Of a stretch of DNA of 64,000 nt, positions 52,021 through 63,060 are shown in pieces (position 1 is the first letter of the stretch; each line of letters starts with the position of its first letter). Under the pieces are notes generated by a model that saw only the letters and a list, made by a program, of their open reading frames with translations, had not been told where the DNA came from and did no database searches. Both the position numbers and the translations under genes were made by a program. Source of the DNA: Amblyomma americanum (taxonomy: Eukaryota; Arthropoda; Arachnida; Ixodida; Ixodidae); assembly GCF_052857255.1 (NCBI RefSeq), contig NC_135505.1, forward strand, positions 49,961,507 to 50,025,506, in the 5' to 3' direction.

Positions 52021-53829
52021 TCCTTTTGAGCAGTTCAGATTGCGTTCAAAGCCTCTTTGCGTATTCATAAGTTCCCGCAGGCTCCTGGTGAACACCGCAG
52101 GCAGGTTCTCCGGCTTCTCTTTAGCGGTGCCTTCGCTGCCGGAATGGATTTGCAATGGCGGAGAGCAGACATATCTATTGCTTTGAACTCAGCAATGAAC
52201 TGTGAGGTCGTCCTTTCTGACAGAATTAGCAGCACGCCGTTTCAGTTGAGAACCATTTCCGCGCTACGCAAAGCACTGCACGGTATCCTAGGCCCCTACC
52301 TATAGCTGCTGGTCCGAATAGGAGCGAAGTAAGCACAAATGAAAAAAAAAATACTTTCTGCAAGTTTGAACCGAAACGGCACTCAGACATCTTCACTTAT
52401 CAGGGTCATACTGTGGAATCTATTATATTGTTCTGAAAAGTCAGAGTACTCCGGTCAGCAACAAACCATTTCATCCGATGGGAGAGTGGTATTGGAGTCA
52501 AAAATAAATACACAACGAAATCTGACAACTGGATGTGCAGGTCAGACAAAAATTTTAAAGGTCTTCTTTGCCTTAAAACAACAAGCAGGTAGCTACGCAG
52601 GTATATATAATCAATGAAATCTAAATCTCGCACGCACGTCATCATTTATGTACGTGCTTAAAATGTAGGGCGAAAACAATCTGCGTGCCCAAACACTGCA
52701 CCCTAAATTTGTGTATTCATGGATGCGGCTGTTCGACATTTGCAGTTTTATGTGCAAGCTTTTCAGTTCCAACTACACCAAGTTGTCACAGTTCGTCGAA
52801 GCAGTGCCACTGTGCAGTCTCTGATGCAGCGTAGCATGGTCATGTGTGATCTTTCTAGCGCTTCGTCCTCCGCAGTTTTCACCTGAGATTTACCTCCAAA
52901 AGCGAGGCGGCGATGTCCTCCTGCGAAAAGCGGCTTGCCGAGATAAATTATTTTCTCCAGTATTTAGGTGATACAGAACTGCTTGGTATACTTCGCAGGT
53001 AGAACAGAATTCGCATGAACCATGCAAGAATTTCAGTGCTGTGAATTACTTCAGGTACAGACAGTTTGCATTGAAATACATCCTTTATTCTTCAAGGACA
53101 CTAGCTGACGCTCAGGGCCAGAATCGGGAGCAGGCTACTAGAAAGAACACAATAGATGGTTGTTAGAACATAAGATACTTTCAAGAATTATCTGTATATC
53201 CACAGGAAAAGGTAAAAAGGGCACACTGGGTACATTCTTGAGTGAAGCATGATGCATTTCCACTAATTTGAGACTTTATGCGGTGAGTATCGCCAGGGAA
53301 CCGAGAGCTTATATACAGCCATTGTAGAGTGGATAGAGGGGCTGCCGAACTTAGCGAGCACACAAAGGAGCTCCTTCAATGAGACGCCTTTAGAGATGCC
53401 GCAACATGCACTGCTGTCCCAATCCGTTTTGCCGCCTTGTTGGGAACTGGGCGGCTGCTACAGGCTACGTCCGGTCTTTTCATTTTTCTGGTCATGCGAA
53501 AAATGAACGGCGTATTACCTTCTGCGTCGCTGTGCAATATTATTATATGCTTCGTTTTACGAAACAAGTGCTGACTTGTTTCGTAGTGCTGACAAAAAAC
53601 GCTTTCTGGCTAAACGCGCTTTCAACTGCGCGGAAACGGCCACAGAGGTGAACGCCCGCCACAAGAACTGTTCTTAACCAGTCTTCATGTAATGCTTGCC
53701 TGCCGTCTTCAAGATAATGTCGATGTGTCGTGAGTCGCGTCACGAAGCCACATTGCTTTGCTGTCTACGGCTCGGTGTTGCCTTTACAAAGTAATACACG
53801 TTCTGAACTGGACCGTCTGACAGCCTGCT
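52021..53829. other. No gene recognised
   Basis: About 1.8 kb without a convincing frame. The 82-codon frame at 52057-52305 has no motif. No terminal repeats were found. Confidence 0.5.
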
Positions 53830-54054
53830 TGTGAAAGGTGTGGCTGTGAACAGATAATTGCGTATTACCTGCATGAGTGCCCTGCTTTGGCAAACGAAAG
53901 ACGTACTTCGCGTTCTGCCTTGTTCCCCATCGATCCTCGCCCTTTAAAGGAGGTTAAGATCCTGAGACCACGGCCACAGCAATCGGCTGGCCTCAGGGCC
54001 TACAAGGCACTGTTTAGCTTCCTGAGGGCGTCTAGCTTGAGGGACCAATTGTGA
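53830..54054 (+). pseudogene. LINE C-terminal finger fragment
   Basis: An open stretch of 74 codons before a TGA reads CERCGCEQIIAYYLHECPAL. This is the C-x2-C-x8-10-H-x2-C finger at the end of RNase-H-type LINE ORF2, followed by a short tail (AYKALFSFLRASSLRD) typical of such ends. The TGA at 53818-53820 closes the frame upstream. The C/T-rich sequence after it (54060-54170) looks like a 3' UTR. Confidence 0.55.
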
Positions 54055-54757
54055 CCCTTACCTAGCCCCTTCTATTTTTTTCCTCTTCAATCCCATCATC
54101 CCTCTTCCCTAAATCAGGGTAGCATCCCTGTATTCCTTCTTGTTCTTTCTCTACCTCTCCGTGCTTATCATAAGCAATGCCAACCTAAAAGCTTAAATTT
54201 TCCTGTGTTTTATTTGCTGTGACATTAGTTCTATCATGCGGAGAAGCGCTGTCCTTCTATGTTCCGATTTATCACTGTTGACTGGACGGTCATGCCAGAG
54301 ACAGCTGTGATACGATGCTGCTGGATCATGGCGCAAGCTTCGTAGCACTGCTTCGTAATCGTCATCCTCAGTAGCTAACGCCTGGCAAGTCACTTCCAAT
54401 AGTGTTGTTGCTGTATGCTACGCGATTGCAGAGCATTTTATAGTGCTCTTATGACACCGTTGTCGTAGAGAAGAAAACATGAGCAGTCGACCCATTATGC
54501 GTTGGCGACAATGATGCTCATATTTACCAGCGATGCCGTCTGTTGAGGAATATTATTCGACGGTGAAGGTCGTTGGTGCCGTTCCCGGGGCACGCCCAAT
54601 GAGTCTGAATCATAGGTGAACTCGGGTCACACTCGTGAACGGTGAAAGCCCCGATTTAAATTGAAGACTTTCAAGGCAATGACACTAGCAGCTATAGCAG
54701 CGGGGGCGCCACTTGAAATGCCGGTAATCGTGACTACTACCAATTCGAGCCGTTTAA
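54055..54757. other. No gene; LINE 3' UTR then unassigned
   Basis: A C/T-rich stretch at 54060-54170 probably belongs to the preceding LINE. The rest has only short frames without motifs, up to the TAA that borders the Harbinger element. Confidence 0.5.
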
Positions 54758-54787
54758 TACCCCTGTCACCCGGGCACTTTCGATCCT
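54758..54787 (+). repeat. Left terminal inverted repeat of Harbinger
   Basis: It pairs with 60077-60106, with two mismatches over 30 bases. Its subterminal CTCGAT and GCTCGA words recur. Confidence 0.88.
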
Positions 54788-54961
54788 CATTGAACTCGAT
54801 CTGCATCGAGATTTTCGAGCACGCTCGAAACATCCGGTGCTACACGGGCAATTTCAGTGCTCATCGAGAAGTTTCCCTCATATGTGTTAGGTGCCGCCAA
54901 ATGTTCCGCCGACAGTCATAAGTTGAAGTAACACGGTGGTTTGGGCTAGTTGGTTGCAGTT

Positions 54962-55110
54962 CATAATGGAGACAAGTTTCGCAGCATGAATAAAACGCAC
55001 ACAGAAGACAAGGAACAAACAAGACAGGACTGTGCTGCACAGTCCTGTCTTGTTTGTTCCTTGTCTTCTGTGTGCGTTTTATTCATGCTGCGAAACTTGT
55101 CTCCATTATG
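54962..55110. repeat. Perfect 149-bp palindrome
   Basis: CATAATGGAGACAAGTTTCG at the left returns as its reverse complement at the right end. The arms are 74 bases around a single central T at 55036 (GTGC-T-GCAC). I compared both arms by eye and found no mismatch. GACAGTCATA stands at both sides (54911-54920 and 55111-55120). With almost no loop the RNA or single-strand DNA would form one long hairpin. Confidence 0.85.
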
Positions 55111-55239
55111 GACAGTCATAACACGGCGATGTCCGGCAACACTGTGCTGTCGGGGGCAGCGGCAGCCAATCCGTAGCGATACAAGATATCGGTTGGCGCA
55201 TAAATCAAAAGGTCTGTTGTCACAGCTGTGTAGAATATT

Positions 55240-56234
55240 ATGAGTCTAGAAAGGAAGCGTGAGATTGCTCTTATGATGGTGGCGGCTGCTGACCTTGAAG
55301 TCGAGATTGAGGCGGCTGAAATTCAGATAGACGGCGTGAAAAATTGGCTCCTTTTTGCGAACGGGTTGTGTATCGCAGCTGCGGTTGCGTGCGATGGTAC
55401 AGTCCAGCGGAAAAGGTGGATATACAATCGAAACGAGCGCTGGTTCGAGGACACTCTCCCCAACCGCGCTGAGCGACTCTTTGAACAGAGCTTCCGTGTG
55501 AATCCTTCGACGTTCCGGTATATAGTCGAAGCTTGCCGACCCCTGCTGCACCGCGTCGACACGAATATGCGGTTGGCCATCTCTGTCGAGAAACGCGTTG
55601 CAGTGGCGATGTACAAGCTGTGCTCCTCGGCAGAGGATAGGTCTGTGGCCGATCTTTTCGGCCTGGGGCGATCAACCGTGAAAACCATCAATCGGGAGTT
55701 TTGTGACGCCGTAGCGTGCTACTCGAGGACAAATGGATAAACATGCCCTCTCCAGACGCAATGGGCGACCACATTAGAGAGTTCAGTGCCGTTTACGATT
55801 TCCCACAAGCGATACGGGCACTTGACGGTTGCCATTTCCCCGTGTCGCCGCCCAAGAGGAAAGTGCAGCAGACTACTACAACTACAAAGGCTGGTGAGTT
55901 ATCTTATAATTGTTGAGATTACATGTTGCATCCATAAAGGTAGCATTGAAGCAATGCGAATTTGCTAATGCAAACATGAAAACAGGAAAGGTTAAACTAC
56001 CACTTGTCGAAGGCTAGAAGGGTAGTCGAGAATGCGTTTGGCAGACTGAAGGCAAGATTCAGGTTCTGCATGAAGAAGGTGGAGTGCAGCAGAGATATAG
56101 CTCCACTGGTGATCCGCGCCTACTGTACGCTGAACAACATATGTGGAGCGTTTGACGACCACATAATGCAAGACTGGACCTCTGATGCACAAGTTTCCGA
56201 GGCGCTGTATCAGCAGCCACAGAGTAACATGTGA
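55240..56234 (+). pseudogene. Harbinger transposase, second Asp exon missing
   Basis: The first frame (55240-55740) holds the N-terminal part and a helix-turn-helix region (SVADLFGLGRSTVKTINREF). A one-base shift near 55710 leads to LEDKWINMPSPDAMGDHIRE and the start of the DDE domain, ALDGCHFPVSPP, with the first Asp at 55824-55826. In a third frame ADYYNYKGW meets a good splice donor (CTG then GTGAGT, GT at 55894). What follows the intron is RLNYHLSKARRVVENAFGRL (about 55989-56048) with the catalytic Glu at 56028-56030, then the C-terminal part up to TGA at 56232-56234. The exon with the middle Asp is absent, so the enzyme would be dead. Confidence 0.85.
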
Positions 56235-56254
56235 TCAAACCGCAACTGGTGCCG

Positions 56255-58015
56255 CAGTACGAGTTGCAATCCTAGAATTTTAGAAGCAGCGAGCACAGAA
56301 CTGAGGCAAACTGTGCTATCCATTTACAATAACCGTGTTTGCTGGATGGCTAGCTGGTGCAGTCCATTCACTCTAAGAAACTGTGTGAAAAGATAATGAA
56401 ACACACAGCAGACGCACACAAAATTTGAAACACACATGAATTACCAACACGCCCACAATGCTTTGTTTCTGCAGAATGTATCACCGGAAATATATCACAG
56501 ACTGCTGCGAAATATTGCTCAGGTACTGGAACAGGCAAAAGAAGCTTAAAACAGCAAGAAAAAACAACATAACAAAATCGGAAGGAGTAACCTCAGATGT
56601 CGCACTGCATGTGGTTAACATAGCCATGATTATTGCAAATGACTCAGCTACTGCAAAAAGCGCAAAAAATGCTAAACAATAGATAAAATCATAAGGAGTC
56701 ACATTAGAAAATGTCATATTGCACATAGGTAACACAACTTTGGGCACCACAAATCACCGCGCCACATTGCGCAGGCACTGAAAAAATGCAAAAAATGCTG
56801 CAGTACGAGTTCCAATCCTTGAATACAATCAGCGAGCACAGAACTGAGGTAAACTGTGCTATCTCGAAAGACGCGGGTTCGATCCCGGCTTCAGCGGTGA
56901 ATTTCCGAATTTGGATGGAGGCGAAATTCTAGAGGCCCGTGTACTGTGCGATGTCAGTGCCCGTTAAAGAACCCCAAGTGGTCGAAATTTCCGGAGCCCT
57001 TCACTACGACGCCTCTCATTCCTGAGTCGTTTTGCGACGTTAAACCCATTTAAACCAAACCAAACCCACAGGAGAAGCATACAAAATTTGAAAAGTTACA
57101 CCGCTTTATACGCTTCGCAGCCAACACTTTACAAAAAAATGTACATACTACATTCGACGGAACCAAATCAAAAAGATGCGAAGACAAAACAAAAAAGACA
57201 CTGGCTAGCTTTATTTTATCTTTCGTCTTTGTACACTGGTCCTGTTGTTTGACCATGAATTACCAACACACCTCAATGCTTTGTTGCCGCAGAACATATC
57301 ACCCGAAAAATAACAGACTGCTGCGAAATATTGCTCAGGTACTGGAACAGGAGCAAAAAGCATAAAGCAACAAGAAAGAGAAAAACTAAATGACAACATC
57401 GAAAGGTGTAACCTCACATATCGCACTGCATGTGATAAGCATTGCCATGATAATTGCAAATCACTCAGTACTGCAAAAAGTGCAAAAATGCTAAACAATA
57501 GATAAAATCATAAGGAGTCGCCTCAGAAAATGTCATATTGCACATATTTAACACAGCTTTGGGTACCACAAATCACCGCGCCACATTGCGCAGGCACTGG
57601 AAAAAATGCAAAAATGTGCACGAAAACGAAGAGACAAAATCTGGGCTCTCATCAGATGATGTCATATTGCATGTGATTAACACTGTCCTCAATATCACAA
57701 ATTGCTGCGCAATATCACGCACACACTGAAACAAGTGCAACAAATGCACAACAGCAAGAAAGGAAAACAAAACAATAGAGAAAAATCTGAAGGAGTCGCA
57801 TTATTAATATCATATTGCAGTTAGTTAACAGAGCCTTGAGTACCACAAATCACCGCGCAACATTGCGCAGGCGCTGAAACAAATGGGAAAAATGCGCACG
57901 AAAAAGAAAAGAAACAATATCTGGAGTCACGTCAGATGAATCCATATTCCATGTGGCTATCGCTGCCATCAATATCACAAATGGCTGCTCAAAGTCGTGT
58001 AGGCACTTGCTGATA
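56255..58015 (+). repeat. Satellite-like array inside Harbinger
   Basis: A unit of about 110-150 bp recurs at least seven times. It is marked by words like GTCATATTGCACAT or GTCGCACTGCATGTG followed by TAACA, then ATCACAAAT and GCGCCACATTGCGCAGGCACTG. Marker positions are near 56597, 56716, 57418, 57530, 57657, 57806 and 57937. A larger duplication is also visible: GCAGTACGAGTTGCAATCCT at about 56256 and its copy at about 56801, each followed by AGCGAGCACAGAACTGAGG and, later, TGAATTACCAACAC. The small open frames in it are not genes. Confidence 0.75.
56865..57068 (+). mobile_element. 5'-truncated Ruka-like SINE
   Basis: It starts CGAAAGACGCGGGTTCGATC with the B box at 56876-56886 and lacks the A-box part. 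The body (GGCGAAATTCTAGAGGCCCG, CCCTTCACTACGACGCC) and the ACCAAACCAAACCC tail match the other copies. It interrupts one of the two large repeat units just after CTGTGCTATC. Confidence 0.85.
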
Positions 58016-58164
58016 TGAAAGCAGGGGCAAGACATTAAGAAATTCGACGAGTCTAGAAACTAACACGAAAAACCGATAGGCGAAGTTAAAACCTATAAAA
58101 TAGAAACAAACAACTCTGAAAAAATCATAAAAATTCTTACAATGATTCAAAAAACTTTGTTATG
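58016..58164. other. Spacer between array and Myb-like gene
   Basis: AT-rich sequence with no motif. Confidence 0.4.
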
Positions 58165-58490
58165 GAATTTACCATTTTCTCTTGCAGCGTGAAGTGCCGC
58201 TGCCTGATCTGCATCTCTCTGCTGTGACACGCTTCAAGGCTCTCACGCAGCATCCTCTGCTCCGTGAGCAAAGCTTGCCTGAAGTCGGACGAAGCAGTTC
58301 GCAGCCTTTTTCTGGGATTCTGCTGCTCGCAGTAGCCTGCCTACCCCTCAGTTCCTCCGTCTTCAATGGCCGCCGACTCGGCTGCAAAACATCCGGCGCG
58401 ACTGTCGTCCGCGTTCCATTCGGGCTCCTGTAAATTTTCCAATGCGGGGCTCCCATCCTCAGTGGTGCCGGTGTCGGCGCCCACCAACAT
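58165..58490 (-). pseudogene. Harbinger Myb/SANT-like protein, C-terminal exon
   Basis: On the minus strand one frame reads VGADTGTTEDGSPALENLQE, an acidic stretch, and then meets a TAG. Another part continues QNPRKRLRTASSDFRQALLT and EQRMLRESLEACHSREMQIR, a basic then coiled-coil helix. An acidic middle and a C-terminal helix are usual for the Myb-like accessory protein of Harbinger. It lies downstream of the Myb-domain exon on the same strand. A stop and a frame change show decay. The longest open frame here (58169-58495) is a shadow in a different frame. Confidence 0.55.
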
Positions 58491-59489
58491 ACCAAGAATG
58501 ATCAGCATGACAATTTATGATGTTTGCCTGTCAATGTCTTTGTCGATAGACAGGCAAGAAGTGTGGGATCAAGCGTATGTGAAACAAGGATGTCTCCAGT
58601 GAATAGTTGTTAAATGAACCAGTGATATTAGAAGAATTTTGTTTCTGGCCCACTTATAATTTTTTGCCATCTAGTGTATACAAGTTGACTTTTAATCAGG
58701 CTTTCGAAACACATTGGCAATGCTTCTTCTAAGGTAAATGCCTTTAGGTGCCTCCTATGCCTGATTCTGTTGACATCATTACCGCACTTGAAACATAAGT
58801 GGTTGATGCTTTGAATTATGTGATGGTTGTAGCACTAAAGGACAGGATGACAGCACTAACAAATAGGTCGTTGAGATGATGGAACTAGAAATAAACATCA
58901 CTATGGTTCAAATGCAACCTGGCACATTATGTGTGCTAAGCAACATGCAGCAGTGCTAAAAGACAGGCTACAAATATCAAGCTGTTTGCATTTTGTGTGT
59001 GATTTCACTTTGACACGTTAAGTTAGTATTGCAGTGTGCCACAGATTTCATGAGCACAACATCATAGCTACTCCAATGAAGGCCGTTTCTCAAAGTTCTC
59101 GGTGATGTAAATGAAAATTTGGGGAAATGATACAGCTCAAATTTTTTGGCAAGTGCATAGCCAATCTCAAATTTGATCTACATACCTCCTCTACAGTGAC
59201 TCCCCCAGAGCAGCGCGTTTCTTGAACAAGTGAGGGGTCGTTCATTGGTAACGACCCCAAGAAAAAATGCATGCGAGCGTAATGGGGTCGTTAGATGGCG
59301 CCTGAACCTGTGGTTGTTCCGTTTTTGTTGAAGCCCCAAAAAGGATGGAAAGTTGCGCAAGCACTGATTCGAATGCAGCTATAGTGCAATGACCATCTCG
59401 TGAAGCGTCAATTCAAAGAAACGAAGCAGAGCAGGTGCAGTTGAGAAAGCTAATGCCTGCGAAGTTGCAGGCCGTCTAAAAATGCTTAC
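58491..59489 (-). other. Probable intron of the Myb-like gene
   Basis: No coding frame is convincing. The position between a good splice donor at 59493 and the C-terminal exon suggests intron. The small frames at 59090-59360 (minus) have no motif. Confidence 0.4.
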
Positions 59490-59493
59490 TTAC

Positions 59494-59867
59494 CGGTACA
59501 TCTGCGTCAAGTTTCTTACCTTGTGGCGCACCTCTGCGGCTGTGCGATCGAACCCGAGGGTCCGCAACGCCTCCTCGATTTCCCCATACACGTTCCTGTT
59601 CTGGCGCCGCAAATCATCTAGGCGGTCCTGCCACCAGTCGATGAGAGCGGCTGTCTTGCGCTCGCTACTCTGTAAATAATCTTTTCTAGCCAATACATGT
59701 TTTTCACTACCACAACCACCACAGTTTGCGCGCCGGCGAGCAGGAGGACGCCATCTTTCTTCGCACTGACGGCGAAGCTTGGAGCGTGGTGTGGAGATTA
59801 TTTTCAAACATGTTTGCATATAAGCCCACATAGTACCTGCAAATGCTCTGTCCTGTATTTTAATCAA
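59494..59867 (-). CDS. Harbinger Myb/SANT-like DNA-binding protein, first exon
   Basis: The 125-codon frame contains, in its second half, ERKTAALIDWWQDRLDDLRR, NVYGEIEEALRTLGFDRTAA and EVRHKVRNLTQMYR. These are the three helices of a Myb/SANT (trihelix-like) domain with the expected Trp, Leu and Lys/Arg positions. Right after MYR a strong donor stands on the minus strand (CCG then GTAAGTAAG, GT at 59492-59493). This protein is the second gene of Harbinger elements and is thought to bind the ends and recruit the transposase. The first 60 codons (Arg-rich) may not be native, and the start is uncertain. Confidence 0.7.
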
Positions 59868-60076
59868 TTACAAGAGCAAAAATTGTTGTTTTCTTTTGTT
59901 AAATAGTGATTATTTTTATAGCTTTGTGAGAGTTAGAGTGCTTCGATTGTGCTTGAAGCCTCAAGCACTCTTGAGGAATCCGCATCGAGTCAAGAAGGAT
60001 CGATCTCGATTGCGCTTGAAAGTGGACGTATGATAACCGCCAATTAGTATTGAGATCGATTAGCATTGACTCAATC

Positions 60077-60106
60077 AGGATCGAAAGTGCCCGTGTGACC
60101 GGGGTA
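60077..60106 (-). repeat. Right terminal inverted repeat of Harbinger
   Basis: AGGATCGAAAGTGCCCGTGT runs to GGGGTA at 60106 and pairs with the left repeat. TAA follows at 60107-60109. CTCGATTG and AGATCGAT words precede it. Confidence 0.88.
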
Positions 60107-60204
60107 TAACGATGTTACCGATGAAGAATTCGTGCGTGGTTGCTGCCCATCGAATACGCCGGTGAGCTGACTGTGCGGAAAACTAGGTGAGGACCCACGT
60201 CTTT

Positions 60205-60700
60205 GAAAACTCATCATCATCATCATCAACCTGACTACACCCACTGCAGGACAAAGACCTCTCCCATGTCTCCCCAATTAATCCTGTCCTTTGCCAGTTG
60301 CGCCCACCCTGTGCCAGAAAACTTCTTAATCTCATCCGCCCACCTAGCTCTCTGCTGCCCCCTGCTACGCTTGCCTTTTATTGCAATACACTGTTACCCT
60401 TAGGGGCCAGCGGTTATCTTGCCTTCACATTACATGACCTACCCAAGCTCATTTTTTCCCCTTGAATTCGACTGGGATGCCTTTGATCCGCGTTGTTCAC
60501 TCACCCACTCTGCCCACTTCCGGTCTTTTAAAGCTACACGTATCATTTTTCTTTCCATGGATGGGTACGTTATCCTTAACTTAAGGTGAACCGTTTTCGT
60601 TAGCCTCCACGTTTCTGCCCCGTAGGTGGGTACCGGTAAGATACAGCTGTTGTACACTTTTCTCTTGAGGGAAATTGGTAAACTGCCGTTCATGATCTGA
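60205..60700 (-). mobile_element. RTE-type LINE, 3' fragment
   Basis: On the minus strand the protein reads NGSLPISLKRKVYNSCILPV, YGAETWRLTK and MERKMIRVALKDRK, the C-terminal region of RTE-clade RT. It continues toward a GGGAGACATGGGAGAGGTCT end. The tail is a TGATGATGATGATGA run (TCATCATCATCATCA on the plus strand at 60212-60226), preceded by the GTAGTCAGGTT motif I know from RTE ends. The copy starts abruptly near 60700, inside RT, so only the last 500 bases are present. Confidence 0.75.
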
Positions 60701-61821
60701 GAGAACCTGTGAGAAATGAATCGCTCAGAGCAGAAAAGAAAATACTCTTCGCCCTCTCCCTTTTCTGAACCGGGAGCTTGCTACTAAGCATCGGCTAAAA
60801 CAGGTACTGTCATCCGCAAGTTTGATGAATCTGCCATACATGGCGTCGCAATGCGTTACAGAACCGTAACAGAGCGTGGTGTCGAGGCTAGAGCACGTCT
60901 GGCGCGGCAGTGCCGTGAATGAGCCTCGGCACCACGCTGTGTGGGGGCAGCTGGCGTAGAAATGCACTCTTGCTTTGCTCCGCCACACATCGCAGATCCC
61001 GCAGACTTACGCTGCTGACAGCACGTTAGGCAACACCAGACCAGTGTCTATAAGGGACGTTTCGGACGCACTTATCGACGCTGCTGTGCCGAAACGCTGG
61101 TTCGTTTTTTTCTTAAACTGTGGGCGAACGAGGTAATAGTAAGGGACGTTTACTTTTTTCGCCAGCATCACGGAGATTTTCGAATATGTCGACAGCACAT
61201 ATAATCAATTAAAGGCTCCTTAAGAATTAAACCGAGACGTGGTCGTGGAATTGACCAGATTATCATTAGTGAGGAAACAAAATTGCGTAAATAGTAGCAA
61301 CCACATATTTTCGCGCGCATATATGTTTGAAACGTGCACAGACAGGTAACCAAAACAAGACCATTTGTTAAAGTTGTCAAACACTTGAAAATTAAAAGCG
61401 CATACCATTTACCACCAGTTAAATTTTCGCGCATTGCTTAACTACGCTGAAACTACTATATATGGTCACTTTGCGATGACAACGTCGGGGACAACACGTG
61501 TCCACGCTAAGGCGTCACTGTAACGAACTATTTATTATGCTGACCTGCACCCATAATGAACTGAGGAACTGAGCGGCGGAGGTAGCAACAAACGTGCTCT
61601 TCTGTCGCCGACCAACCGGTTCACCGCTGCTGACGCCGTGCTCTGTTTAAGGCGTACGAGTAAGTTTCGAGACAAGGCGGGAAAAGCATCTACGATGCAC
61701 TGTGCCCCTTTGAGACGAGCCAATACTGTGTTTATTAAGCGCTGGAACGTCAGTGGGGAGAACAAAATACAAATGGCAATACCTTGAACACAAAACACCC
61801 CTGTACTTGAAGAGTGTTTTC
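60701..61821. other. No gene recognised
   Basis: About 1.1 kb with short frames only. The 87-codon minus frame at 60725-60988 has no motif. Confidence 0.5.
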
Positions 61822-62010
61822 TCATCCTAGTTTATCGAATACCATTTGCCAATGCCTGCTGTTTAGATCCTTGAGCGGAAAGTACTTGGCGAGGCAAAGT
61901 TCGTCTAGCGTGTCGTCGAACCGTAGGAAGGGGTCGGCGTCTTTCTTGTTTACGCTGCTCAACCAGGGGTAAACGACGCAGAAGTATTGGCTTCCCCACC
62001 TTCTTTTCAA
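61822..62010 (-). pseudogene. Gypsy RT fragment
   Basis: The 62-codon frame reads SSVNKKDADPFLRFDDTLDE and AKYFPLKDLNSRHWQMV. This parallels the gypsy RT stretch of VKKKDG, PRIDDTLD and FSSLDLRSGYWQI, with the catalytic Asp in KDLNS. It has lost about 20 residues between KKD and the RFDD part. No neighbouring RT motifs continue on either side. Confidence 0.45.
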
Positions 62011-62554
62011 CGAGAATGAGTGCTGCTGTTCAAGGGCACTTCGATGACTGGATGCTTATTATGCAAATTCGGCGACACCTTTTGGCAGGTATCAAACCGG
62101 ACAGAAAAAATGAAGACCGCCGACGACCACCCAGTGCGTTTGTTGCACTTGCTGTCGGAGAGTTTTTGGCTAGTTTTTGGGGCCCGAGTCAGCTATATAA
62201 TGTCCTTGCCAGGTGGTGCCGCAGTCGGTTCGCCAATGGTTCACGATGTTGTAGACTAAAGGCGACATCTGGTGAAGGTGCATGGTTCGGACCCAAACTT
62301 TTCTCGAATACCCGCAGCAAATTGTAGGAACCTAACAGGGCCCTCTAGATTCGAAATCCGCGGAGGAACTCCTTGGCGCCAGTCTACAGATTTTAATCCG
62401 TTACGACGACAAGCATCAACGACAGTCGCAAAGCTATGCTTGAAGTTGTCCAGGAGGAATCGCGTCAGGTGCTGCCGTCTTCTACAGAGCCACAAGCGGA
62501 ATCTCTCAATGACCTAGCAGGAAAATAACGGTAGCAGGCGCTGGCACCCCGACC
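62011..62554. other. No gene recognised
   Basis: Two overlapping plus-strand frames (62016-62327 and 62020-62259) and one at 62272-62517 show no motif. The sequence may belong to the gypsy remnants on either side. Confidence 0.4.
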
Positions 62555-63060
62555 ATGACGGCCACTGAACAACAACCTGATGCCATGAGCTACGCTGCCG
62601 AGTTAACGTGCCAGTCCCCCTCCTCTAGCAACAATAAACCCTTGTCAAAACCAATATGCTGTACCACAGTGCCGCCCGTATCCACTCACCGCCCCTGCCT
62701 AATACTGATCTCAGAGCCCCAGAAATTTCCACGCCTGGAGCACCTGTGGCAACCGCCCCCTGTAGTTTCAGTTCGGCGTTGTGGGGCACAGCGTGCGACA
62801 ATGCCCACACGGACGAATTGGTCTTCGCAGTTTTTCTTACGGAGCACCGGGACCGTGATTCGGAAAGTGACCGAGAGATTTGAAGACTGAATAGGGCTTC
62901 TTGGTGGGCTAATTGGTGCAACAAGCTAAATTAATTTCGAAGACTACTTGCGCATAGGTCACTATTCGCCTAGCAGCTCATCAAGGTCCCCATAGCCGTC
63001 ACCGTCCCGCTCCGCTTCGAACAGCGGTTACGACAGATCAGTTCCCCGCGGAATATACCC
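62555..63060 (+). pseudogene. Possible gypsy gag C-terminal remnant
   Basis: A 111-codon frame (62555-62890) is Pro/Ser/Thr-rich and includes RRCGAQR, perhaps a decayed zinc knuckle. After its TGA, pieces such as NFEDYLRIGHYSPSSSSRSP and PSPSRSASNSGYDRSVPRG resemble the Ser-Pro-Arg-rich tail after the knuckle in tick gypsy gag. The likeness is weak, and it lies opposite in strand to the RT fragment next to it. Confidence 0.3.

Larger units (their letters stand above)
54758..60106 (+). mobile_element. PIF/Harbinger transposon with two genes
   Basis: The ends are TACCCCTGTCACCCGGGCAC and its inverted counterpart, TACCCCGGTCACACGGGCAC, about 30 bp long with two mismatches. TAA stands outside both ends (54755-54757 and 60107-60109), the 3-bp TWA-type duplication of this superfamily. 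The element carries the two genes typical of Harbinger: a DDE transposase on the plus strand and a Myb/SANT-like DNA-binding protein on the minus strand. It is swollen to 5349 bp by a palindrome, a satellite-like array and a truncated SINE, and its transposase is broken. Confidence 0.9.

Noticed and set aside
55246..55691. Minus-strand frames of 101-134 codons over the Harbinger transposase
   Set aside because: They are antisense to the recognisable transposase and have no motifs of their own.
56458..57770. Small frames in the satellite-like array
   Set aside because: They repeat with the array units and change frame between units, so they are not proteins.
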